Below, one piece after another: positions 7,888 through 13,836 of a DNA stretch of 27,222 nucleotides. Numbering within the stretch: position 1 is the stretch's first letter; every line of letters starts with the position of its first letter. Source of the DNA: an uncultured Brachyspira sp. (GTDB taxonomy: Bacteria > Spirochaetota > Brachyspiria > Brachyspirales > Brachyspiraceae); assembly GCF_910578695.1 (NCBI RefSeq), contig NZ_CAJTQJ010000033.1, forward strand, positions 1-27,222, in the 5' to 3' direction. A program made the position numbers and the translations under genes. The notes beneath the pieces were generated by a model. That model had not been told where the DNA came from, ran no database searches, and saw only the letters and a list, made by a program, of their open reading frames with translations.

Positions 7888-7962
7888 GTATTGTTAAATT
7901 AATACAATTTTTCATAAACCTCCTTATCACCCTGCCGTATTTTATCAGGGTGATACTTTTTT
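7888..7962 (+). ncRNA. Candidate small RNA with exposed anti-Shine-Dalgarno core
   Basis: The interval is bounded by a near-consensus promoter and a rho-independent terminator. Near the 5' end ATTGT and ACAAT can form a small hairpin. Then comes an unpaired stretch with ACCTCCTT at 7918-7925, identical to the anti-Shine-Dalgarno core at the 3' end of 16S rRNA, and then the terminator stem. C/U-rich single-stranded stretches that pair with ribosome-binding sites are known in several bacterial sRNAs. No known RNA family (SRP RNA, 6S, tmRNA, riboswitch) was recognised. The same bases read on the minus strand give AAGGAGG three bases from a 14-codon ORF, so the strand of function is not certain. 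Confidence 0.45.
7925..7962 (+). terminator. Rho-independent terminator after dnaA / candidate sRNA
   Basis: TATCACCCTG (7925-7934) pairs perfectly with CAGGGTGATA (7946-7955) around an 11-nt loop and is followed by CTTTTTT. It can serve both dnaA read-through and the small transcript starting at about 7888. Confidence 0.85.
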
Positions 7963-8001
7963 AACCATAATTTATATTATAATAATACTTATTTGATATT
8001 A

Positions 8002-8055
8002 AAATGTATAAAAATAATACATTACTTGATTAAATAAATGTATAAAAATAATACA
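8002..8055. repeat. Two 20-bp direct repeats with inner dyad symmetry
   Basis: The sequence AAATGTATAAAAATAATACA occurs at 8002-8021 and 8036-8055, 34 bp apart. The first copy extends to a perfect inverted repeat AATGTAT-N7-ATACATT (8003-8023); the second keeps TGTAT-N7-ATACA. A related dyad, TGTATT-N8-AATACA, lies just after the -10 at 7887-7906. These look like binding sites of a dimeric regulator, but no such protein is encoded here. The rest of 7963-8274 is AT-rich with no gene. Confidence 0.6.
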
Positions 8056-8205
8056 AGACTTTTTTTACTTGATATTATTATTATTTACAGCTATATAATT
8101 ATATACTTAAATGTTTTATATGTTGTTTAAAAATATTTTTTCTATGTTAATATATTGTTTTTATTTTTGTATTTATTTATTAAATTAATGCTGGAAAAAA
8201 TATAA

Positions 8206-8223
8206 TTGGCATATTTTTTGCAT
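8206..8223 (+). promoter_or_regulatory. Candidate sigma-54 (-24/-12) promoter of grpE
   Basis: TTGGCA (8206-8211), eight bases ending TT, then GCAT. The GG at 8208 and the GC at 8220 are exactly 12 bp apart as in sigma-54 promoters (TTGGCACG-N4-TTGC). The expected start near 8233 gives a leader of about 40 nt to the grpE ATG. No CIRCE element (TTAGCACTC-N9-GAGTGCTAA) is visible upstream of grpE, dnaK or dnaJ. No spaced -35/-10 pair fits better here. Confidence 0.45.
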
Positions 8224-8274
8224 ATATAACAGCATAAAGTCATAAAATAACAGTTAAGTTTGAAAGGAGATTAA

Positions 8275-8874
8275 ATGGAAGAGGAAATAAAAGAAACAAA
8301 TGATGATATAGAGGCTGAAAATAATGAGCAGTTGGAAGCACAGGAAAACAATGAAGAAGTTTCTGAAAATACAGCAGAGGAAGATGAAATTAGCATATTA
8401 AAAAAAAGAATAGAAGAGTTGGAAAATGAATCTGCTGATATGAAAAACAAGTATATGTATGCAATGGCAGAGGCAGAAAATATTAGAAAAAGAACAGCTA
8501 AAGAAAAAATTGACGGTATAAAAAGAGCTAATAAGGATTTATTATTATCGCTTTTAAACTTTATGGATAATTTTGAAAGGGCTTTGAAAGCAGGAGAACA
8601 AGATGCTGATATTAAAGGCTCTGAATATTATAAAGGAGTAGAATTAATACATAAGCAGTTTATAGACTTTATACATGATAACGGAGTTTCTGAAATAGAA
8701 TCTTTAGGCGAAGAATTTGATCCTAATGTGCATGAAGCATTAACTATGATAGAAGTTTCCGATATAGACAAAGAAAAAGTAGTTGAAGTTTATGCTAAGG
8801 GATATAAACTTAATGATGAGCTTTTGAGAACAGCTAAAGTGGTAGTTGGTAAGCCTCCTGCTGCAGCTGAATAA
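8275..8874 (+). CDS. grpE: Nucleotide exchange factor GrpE
   Basis: The 199-residue protein has a Glu/Asn-rich N-terminus (residues 1-38), a long coiled-coil helix (about 40-95, with MAEAENIRKRTAKEKIDGIK) and the C-terminal beta domain with the signature HKQFIDFIHDNGVSEIESLGE and GYKLNDELLRTAKVVVGKPP. GrpE acts as a dimer in the cytoplasm and releases ADP from DnaK. Length and motifs are normal. The ATG has AAAGGAG six bases upstream. It heads a grpE-(69 aa)-dnaK cluster whose spacing (24 and 86 bp) suggests one operon. Confidence 0.97.
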   Translation: MEEEIKETNDDIEAENNEQLEAQENNEEVSENTAEEDEISILKKRIEELENESADMKNKYMYAMAEAENIRKRTAKEKIDGIKRANKDLLLSLLNFMDNFERALKAGEQDADIKGSEYYKGVELIHKQFIDFIHDNGVSEIESLGEEFDPNVHEALTMIEVSDIDKEKVVEVYAKGYKLNDELLRTAKVVVGKPPAAAE

Positions 8875-8898
8875 TAAATAAATTAATTAGGAGATTTT

Positions 8899-9108
8899 AT
8901 GGCACATATTCAACTTTTTAGAGCTTATTATGAACCGAAAGGGGATAAAAAAGCAAACATACAGCATATAAATGAAGTACTTCAGGATTTAAGTGATTCT
9001 ATAAATAATCATATTAGAGGCAAAGAAGTAATCAATGTTGACCTTACTACTTCTCATTTGGGAAATGGTCATACAGAATATGTTGTTAGTGTTCTGACGA
9101 AAGATTAA
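8899..9108 (+). CDS. Small protein of unknown function between grpE and dnaK (69 aa)
   Basis: A 69-residue ORF with a clear TAGGAG ribosome-binding site seven bases before the ATG, sitting 24 bp after grpE. It starts MAHIQLFRAYYEP, has a helical middle (HINEVLQDLSDSINNHIR) and ends in beta-like segments (VINVDLTTSHLGNGHTEYVV). The pattern, N-terminal I-x-L-F strand, helix, two strands, loosely recalls the small Cse60-type proteins, but this is not strong enough to name it. Position inside a chaperone operon suggests co-expression with grpE and dnaK. Confidence 0.8.
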   Translation: MAHIQLFRAYYEPKGDKKANIQHINEVLQDLSDSINNHIRGKEVINVDLTTSHLGNGHTEYVVSVLTKD

Positions 9109-9194
9109 CAAATAATAAAATAATTTTGCATATATATTATTAATATTTATTTTTTATATTAAAAAGTAATTTGTAATTAAAGGAGAAATTTATA

Positions 9195-11096
9195 ATGAGT
9201 AAAATAATTGGAATAGATTTAGGTACAACAAATTCATGCGTATCAGTAATGGAAGGCGGAAAGCCTGTTGTAATAACAAATGCTGAAGGAAACAGAACAA
9301 CTCCTTCAGTAGTGGCTTTCACAAATAAAGGCGAAGTTTTAGTAGGACAGCCTGCTAAAAACCAAATGGTAACTAACCCTGAAAATACAATATTTTCTAT
9401 TAAAAGATTTATGGGTAATACTTATGCTGAAGTAACAAAAGAGCGTTCAAGAATGCCTTATACAGTTTTAGAGGACGGCGGTAAAGTAAAAATCAAAACT
9501 TTGGAAGGAAACTTCACTCCTCAGGAAATAAGTGCAAGAATACTTCAGAAGATGAAGCAGACTGCTGAAGAATATTTAGGAGAATCAGTAACAGATGCTA
9601 TCATTACAGTACCAGCTTATTTTAATGATAGTCAAAGACAGTCTACAAAAGATGCAGGACGCATTGCAGGACTTAATGTATTAAGAATAATAAATGAGCC
9701 TACTGCTGCAGCATTAGCTTATGGTATGGAGAAAAAGAAAGATGAAAAAGTAGCGGTTTATGACTTGGGGGGCGGTACTTTCGATATATCTATACTTGAA
9801 TTGGCTGACGGAGTATTTGAAGTAAAAAGTACAAACGGAGATACTCATTTAGGAGGAGATGATTTTGACCAAGCTATTATTGATTGGCTGATAGATGAGT
9901 TTAAGAAAGATACAGGTGTTGATTTAAATAATGATAAAATGGCTTTGCAGAGATTAAAAGAGGCTGCTGAAAAAGCTAAAAAAGAAGTTTCAAGTTCATT
10001 GCAGACTGATATTAATTTGCCGTATCTTACAGCAGATGCTTCAGGTCCTAAGCACTTGAATGTATCTTTATCAAGAGCTAAATTTGAAGATTTGGTAAGG
10101 GATTTAGTAGAGAAAACACGCATTCCATGTGAAAAAGCATTACAGGATGCAGGACTTTCTACAAGCGATATAGATGAGGTTATACTTGTAGGAGGTTCTA
10201 CAAGAGTGCCTTTAGTACAGGAAACAGTTAAAAATATATTTGGAAAAGATCCTAACAAAAGCGTAAACCCAGATGAAGCAGTAGCAATGGGAGCAGCTGT
10301 ACAAGGCGGTATAATTAAAGGCGATGTTAAAGATGTGCTTCTTCTTGATGTTACTCCGCTTTCGCTTGGTATAGAAACAGAAGGTTCAGTAATGACTGTT
10401 CTTATAAACAGAAATACTACTATACCTACAAACAAAAAACAGGTATTCTCTACAGCAGCAGATAATCAGCCTTCTGTAACTATCAGAGTATTACAGGGTG
10501 AAAGAAAAATGGCTAATGATAACAGAGAGCTTGGAAGATTTGACTTAACAGATATACCTCCTGCACCAAGGGGTGTACCTCAGATTGAAGTTTCATTCGA
10601 TATTGATGCAAACGGTATAGTACATGTTACAGCTAAAGATTTAGGTACAGGCAAAGAACAAAAAATAACAATAGCTTCTTCAAGCGGATTGAGTGAAGAT
10701 GAAATAAATAAAATGGTTCAGGATGCTGAAAAACATGCTGAGGAAGATAAAAAGAAAAAAGAGGAAGTTGAGGCTAAAAATAATGCTGATTATATGATTT
10801 ATCAGACAGAAAAATTATTAAAAGAAAACGGCGATAAATTACAGCCTTCTGATAAGTCTGAGATAGAAACAAAAATGAATGCATTGAAATCTGCAGTAGA
10901 ATCTAATAATGCAGACAGCATTAAAAGAGCTACCGATGATTTACAAGCTGCTTGGAGTAAAGTTTCTGAGGCTCTTTATAAACAGGGAGGATCAGATGCA
11001 GGACAGCAGCAGCAAAATAGTCAGGAGTCAAGCAGAAAAGATGACGGTGTGGTTGATGCTGATTATGAGGTTGTCGATGATAATGACAAAAAATAA
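9195..11096 (+). CDS. dnaK: Hsp70 chaperone DnaK
   Basis: The 633-residue protein is a standard bacterial Hsp70. The ATPase domain (about 1-380) shows IGIDLGTTNSCVSVMEGG, the DLGGGTFDISIL phosphate loop and VGGSTRVPLVQ. The linker DVLLLDVTPLSLGIET leads to the substrate-binding domain (about 390-500, VLQGERKMANDNRELGRFDL) and a helical lid. The tail ends DGVVDADYEVVDDNDKK, close to the usual DVVDAEYEE type ending. It folds client proteins with DnaJ and GrpE in the cytoplasm. AAAGGAG lies nine bases before the ATG. A strong terminator follows at 11139-11193, so dnaJ is transcribed separately. Confidence 0.98.
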   Translation: MSKIIGIDLGTTNSCVSVMEGGKPVVITNAEGNRTTPSVVAFTNKGEVLVGQPAKNQMVTNPENTIFSIKRFMGNTYAEVTKERSRMPYTVLEDGGKVKIKTLEGNFTPQEISARILQKMKQTAEEYLGESVTDAIITVPAYFNDSQRQSTKDAGRIAGLNVLRIINEPTAAALAYGMEKKKDEKVAVYDLGGGTFDISILELADGVFEVKSTNGDTHLGGDDFDQAIIDWLIDEFKKDTGVDLNNDKMALQRLKEAAEKAKKEVSSSLQTDINLPYLTADASGPKHLNVSLSRAKFEDLVRDLVEKTRIPCEKALQDAGLSTSDIDEVILVGGSTRVPLVQETVKNIFGKDPNKSVNPDEAVAMGAAVQGGIIKGDVKDVLLLDVTPLSLGIETEGSVMTVLINRNTTIPTNKKQVFSTAADNQPSVTIRVLQGERKMANDNRELGRFDLTDIPPAPRGVPQIEVSFDIDANGIVHVTAKDLGTGKEQKITIASSSGLSEDEINKMVQDAEKHAEEDKKKKEEVEAKNNADYMIYQTEKLLKENGDKLQPSDKSEIETKMNALKSAVESNNADSIKRATDDLQAAWSKVSEALYKQGGSDAGQQQQNSQESSRKDDGVVDADYEVVDDNDKK

Positions 11097-11138
11097 TAAA
11101 ATTGATAAAAAGTAAAAGTTGAATATATAAAGTCTAAT

Positions 11139-11193
11139 GGGCGGTTGGAAGTTGATTTTTGAAAGTATTGATTTTCAGCCGCCTATATTTTTT
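11139..11193 (+). terminator. Rho-independent terminator after dnaK
   Basis: A long hairpin begins GGGCGGTTGG (11139-11148) and ends CAGCCGCCT (11176-11184); about 17 pairs form if G-U pairs are allowed, with a loop near 11157-11166. It is followed by TTTTTT at 11188-11193. Confidence 0.88.
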
Positions 11194-11198
11194 ATAAT

Positions 11199-11261
11199 AT
11201 AAGTATATTAAATTTTTATATAAGTATATTAAATTTTTATATAAGTATATTAAATTTTTAT
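11199..11261. repeat. Three perfect 21-bp tandem repeats before an ankyrin gene
   Basis: The 21-bp unit starting ATAAGTATATTAAATTT occurs at 11199-11219, 11220-11240 and 11241-11261 with no mismatch. Each copy includes TATATT, a possible -10. The block ends 16 bases before the ankyrin ATG, so it forms the promoter/leader of that gene. A 21-bp unit equals two turns of B-DNA, so copy changes would keep helical phase. Confidence 0.9.
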
Positions 11262-11277
11262 AAAGGTATTAAAAACA

Positions 11278-12147
11278 ATGGAATTGTTAGAGGCAGTTAA
11301 AAATAATAATTTAGAAGATGTAAAATTATTACTAGAACAAGAAGCAGATATAAACGCTAAAGATAATGATAATAGAACAGTTTTAATGTATGCTTGTAAA
11401 AATGGTAATTTAGAAATAGTAAAATTATTGGTAGAACAAGGAGCAGATATAAATGCTAAAAATGATGATAATGAAACAGTTTTGATGTATGCTTTAATGA
11501 GCAGAAATTTAAAAATAGTAAAGTTATTGATAGAAAGAGGAGCGGATATTAATGCTAGAAGTGATGATAATGTAATAATTTTGATGTATGCTTTAATGAG
11601 CAGAAATTTAGAAATAGTAAAATTATTAATAGAAAAAGGGGCAGATATTAATGCTAAAGATAATGATAATAAAACATCTTTGATGTATGCTTGTGAAAGA
11701 GGAGATTTAGAAACAGTAAAGTTATTGATAGAAAGAGGAGCAGATATAAATGCTAAAGATAATGATAATAAAACATCTTTGATGTATGCTTGTAAAAAAG
11801 GGCATTTAGAAATAGTAAAATTATTGATAGAAAGAGGAGCAGATATAAATGCTAAAGATAATGATAATAGAACAGCTTTGATACATGCTTCAAGAAGTTG
11901 GGATAATTTAGAAATAGTAAAATTATTGATAGAAAGAGGAGCATATATTAATGCTAAAAGTGATGATAATAAAACATCTTTGATGTATGCTTCAGAAAGA
12001 GGAAATTTAGAAATAGTCAAATTATTAATAGAAAATGGTGCATATATTAATGCTAAAAGTGATGATAATAAAACTGCTTTAAATTATGCTTTAGAAAAAG
12101 ACTATTTAGAAGCAGCTGAATTATTAAAATTAAATGGTGCTGAATAA
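11278..12147 (+). CDS. Cytoplasmic ankyrin-repeat protein (289 aa)
   Basis: The protein has no signal peptide and is made of about eight to nine ankyrin repeats of 33 residues, of the type KTSLMYACERGDLETVKLLI followed by ERGADINAKDNDN. The repeats are almost identical to each other in protein and DNA, so they expanded recently. One repeat (ASRSWDNLEIVK) has a one-residue insertion. The gene begins with MELLEAVKNNNLEDVKLLLE, a normal capping repeat. AAAGG is 11 bases before the ATG, rather far, and the promoter region is the triple 21-bp repeat. It sits between the dnaK terminator and an Rpn-family remnant, inside the dnaK-dnaJ interval. It probably binds proteins; no partner is known. Confidence 0.9.
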   Translation: MELLEAVKNNNLEDVKLLLEQEADINAKDNDNRTVLMYACKNGNLEIVKLLVEQGADINAKNDDNETVLMYALMSRNLKIVKLLIERGADINARSDDNVIILMYALMSRNLEIVKLLIEKGADINAKDNDNKTSLMYACERGDLETVKLLIERGADINAKDNDNKTSLMYACKKGHLEIVKLLIERGADINAKDNDNRTALIHASRSWDNLEIVKLLIERGAYINAKSDDNKTSLMYASERGNLEIVKLLIENGAYINAKSDDNKTALNYALEKDYLEAAELLKLNGAE

Positions 12148-12174
12148 TAAAAATATATTTTAAATTTTTGCTCT

Positions 12175-12203
12175 TTGACAATTTACTATAATGTTAGTAT
12201 AAT
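12175..12203 (+). promoter_or_regulatory. Perfect consensus promoter, predicted leaderless (Rpn remnant 2)
   Basis: TTGACA (12175-12180), 17 bp, TATAAT (12198-12203). Six bases separate the -10 from the ATG at 12210, so the expected transcription start is the A of that ATG. Confidence 0.75.
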
Positions 12204-12209
12204 ACTATT

Positions 12210-12712
12210 ATGAAAGATTAATATTACCAATTTTATTTTATCTGATGAAAATAAAATTCATACTTGCTATGTTTTGAAAGAATTAAATAATAATAGAATT
12301 TTAACTGATCATTGTCAGATTCATTTTATAGAATTACCCAAATTTAATTTGGAAAATATTTCACAAATTGAATACTTTGATAAATTGAACAATGAATTTG
12401 TTTCTTGGATAAAATTTTTTTAAATGAGAAGATATGTCTGTTTTAATAAAAGAAAATACAATATTTGAAGAAGTAGAAAAAAAATGTAATACTTTTGTTA
12501 ATAATAGTCCTGTAATGGATAAATACAAAAAAAGAGAAATAGATGCATACTTCTTTGATAAAAGTATTAAATTAGATTTACAAAAAGCTGAAGAAAAAGG
12601 TACTCAAAAAGAAAAATATGCATTAGCAAAAAATATGAAGAATGAAAATCTTGATATAAATTTGATAAGCAGAATAACAGGATTAAGCATAGAAGAAATT
12701 ATTAAATTATAG
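12210..12712 (+). pseudogene. Rpn-family (PDDEXK_2) nuclease remnant 2
   Basis: The original start is probably ATG AAA GAT at 12210. It is followed at once by a frame break and then, from 12220, by the middle part of a PDDEXK_2 protein: INITNFILSDENKIHTCYVL and LTDHCQIHFIELPKF are typical. That frame ends at TAA 12421-12423 after SWIKFF. The last part continues in another frame as the ORF 12434-12712. The N-terminal half with the nuclease core is deleted. The promoter is intact and of perfect consensus. It lies 62 bp after the cytoplasmic ankyrin gene, on the same strand. Confidence 0.8.
12434..12712 (+). CDS. C-terminal fragment of an Rpn-family protein (92 aa ORF)
   Basis: The ORF starts MSVLIKENTIFEEVEKK, the usual start of the C-terminal region of Rpn/PDDEXK_2 proteins, and ends ENLDINLISRITGLSIEEII followed by KL. 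GAGAAG lies just before the ATG, and the perfect promoter at 12175 reads through it, so it could be translated alone. In E. coli, rpn genes are known to make a small C-terminal protein from an internal start that inhibits the full-length toxic nuclease. A free C-terminal fragment could therefore still act as an inhibitor of intact copies elsewhere; this is inference. Otherwise it is just decay product. Confidence 0.55.
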   Translation: MSVLIKENTIFEEVEKKCNTFVNNSPVMDKYKKREIDAYFFDKSIKLDLQKAEEKGTQKEKYALAKNMKNENLDINLISRITGLSIEEIIKL

Positions 12713-12735
12713 CTTATTTAAAAAATATTTTTTTA

Positions 12736-12744
12736 TGTTATAAT
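12736..12744 (+). promoter_or_regulatory. Extended -10 promoter of the DUF1275 gene
   Basis: TGTTATAAT (TG at 12736-12737, TATAAT at 12739-12744) with no good -35. It lies 27 bp before the GTG start and just after the Rpn remnant. Confidence 0.5.
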
Positions 12745-12771
12745 ATTTGCCAATAAAAATAAGGCATACAA

Positions 12772-13464
12772 GTGAAAAATCGTTTTATTAATTTTATAAA
12801 AAGAAAAAATAAATCAATGCATACAACTGAAACAATATATATAGCTTCAATACTTACTTTGATAGGAGGTTTTATTGATGCTTATACTTATATTACTAGA
12901 GACGGTATATTTGCTTATGCTCAGACAGGCAATATGATATTTTTATCTATGCATTTAGTTAAAAAAGAATTTTTATATATGATGAATTATTTTGTACCTA
13001 TCATTATATTTGTTATAGGTATTTGCACTGCTTTATATATAAAAAAAATTTTGAATAAGAGAAAATTAATTGAAATAGAATATGTAATTATATTAATGGC
13101 TGCCTTAATACTTTTTATAGTAGGGCTTTTGCCTAGAACTTTTTCAAATACTATAGTTGTAAGTGTTATATCTTTTATGTCAGCAATTTTTATGATAACA
13201 TTTAATAAGGCTGAGGGACTTTCCTATGTTACGAATATGTGTACAGGTAATTTAAGGTCGGTTTCTGAGAATCTATTTAAATTTATATTTGAAAATGATA
13301 AAACAGGATTAAAAAAAGGATTGATATATATTATAATATTAGCTTCTTTCATATTAGGAGCTTTTTTAGGAACTTTATTTACTAATATTATTGGAGTTAA
13401 AGCTGTATGGATTTCATCTGCTTTACTTTTGGTAGTTGAGAGTTTAATGTTTTTTGACAGATGA
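12772..13464 (+). CDS. DUF1275 (YoaK-like) inner-membrane protein
   Basis: The 230-residue protein has six hydrophobic segments and the family signature GGFIDAYTYITRDGIFAYAQ followed by TGNMIFLS (about residues 31-58), typical of DUF1275/YoaK proteins, whose function is not settled. A second family element, SYVTNMCTGNLRS, is near residue 150. The start is GTG with AAGG eight bases upstream; no in-frame ATG fits the N-terminus better, as the next Met lies at residue 16 (SMHTTET). It is a single gene with its own extended -10 promoter, inside the segment inserted between dnaK and dnaJ. Confidence 0.88.
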   Translation: MKNRFINFIKRKNKSMHTTETIYIASILTLIGGFIDAYTYITRDGIFAYAQTGNMIFLSMHLVKKEFLYMMNYFVPIIIFVIGICTALYIKKILNKRKLIEIEYVIILMAALILFIVGLLPRTFSNTIVVSVISFMSAIFMITFNKAEGLSYVTNMCTGNLRSVSENLFKFIFENDKTGLKKGLIYIIILASFILGAFLGTLFTNIIGVKAVWISSALLLVVESLMFFDR

Positions 13465-13513
13465 TTTGTATTGATGAAATTTTTTTTATATATATAATAT
13501 AAGGATATATTTT

Positions 13514-13791
13514 ATGGATAAAGATTATTATAAAATACTTAATGCTGATATATTTTCAAACAATGAGAGAATTAAAAAAATAAAAAAATCTTATAAAGAA
13601 TTAGCACAAACAGAAATTCAGCAGATTAAAAGGCTAATAGCATATTTACAGATATAAATAAAGCTTATGAAATTTTATCTATAAAAAGGCTTGTATATGA
13701 TATTAGATATTAAGCTTAAAATAAATATTTTATTAGCTTTGCATTAGGTTTAATATTTGTAAGAGTGAGTTTAATATTTTTAAGAAAATAA
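13514..13791 (+). pseudogene. J-domain protein pseudogene just upstream of dnaJ
   Basis: The ATG at 13514 (with AAGGAT upstream) opens MDKDYYKILNADIFSNNERI and continues to KKSYKELAQ, which is helix I-II of a J domain. The HPD motif is lost at a deletion, and the frame ends at 13655-13657. A second frame then gives TDINKAYEILS and KRLVYDIRY (helix III-IV, usual AYEILSD and R-x-x-YD) to a stop at 13711-13713. The same frame later encodes a hydrophobic stretch, KYFISFALGLIFVRVSLIFL, ending at 13791, so the parent was perhaps a J protein with a membrane anchor. It is not a copy of the adjacent dnaJ. Confidence 0.75.
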
Positions 13792-13836
13792 AGATAATTT
13801 TTGATTATATAAATTTTATACAGAGGATATAGTAAA

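Noticed and set aside
7871..7915. 14-codon minus-strand ORF (MKNCINLTIHFHYI) preceded by AAGGAGG
   Set aside because: The Shine-Dalgarno is only three bases from the ATG and the hairpin before it has no T tract on this strand; the plus-strand promoter and terminator fit better. It remains the main alternative to the small-RNA reading.
7828..8274. Origin of replication next to dnaA
   Set aside because: No TTATCCACA-like boxes and no dnaN are visible; the repeats present are dyads of another type.
9845..10435. 196-codon minus-strand ORF inside dnaK
   Set aside because: Long antisense ORFs in dnaK are a common codon-bias artefact; no start signals are seen and dnaK is certain.
10909..11115. 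Plus-strand ORF overlapping the 3' end of dnaK
   Set aside because: It is an out-of-frame reading of the Gln/Asp-rich tail of dnaK with no start signal.
11250..12020. Long minus-strand ORF opposite the cytoplasmic ankyrin gene (256 codons)
   Set aside because: It is the antisense of near-identical repeats, which keep all frames open; there is no ribosome-binding site and the plus strand encodes clear ankyrin repeats.
11278..12147. Regular repeats that could suggest a CRISPR array
   Set aside because: The 99-bp repeats are coding ankyrin units without unique spacers.
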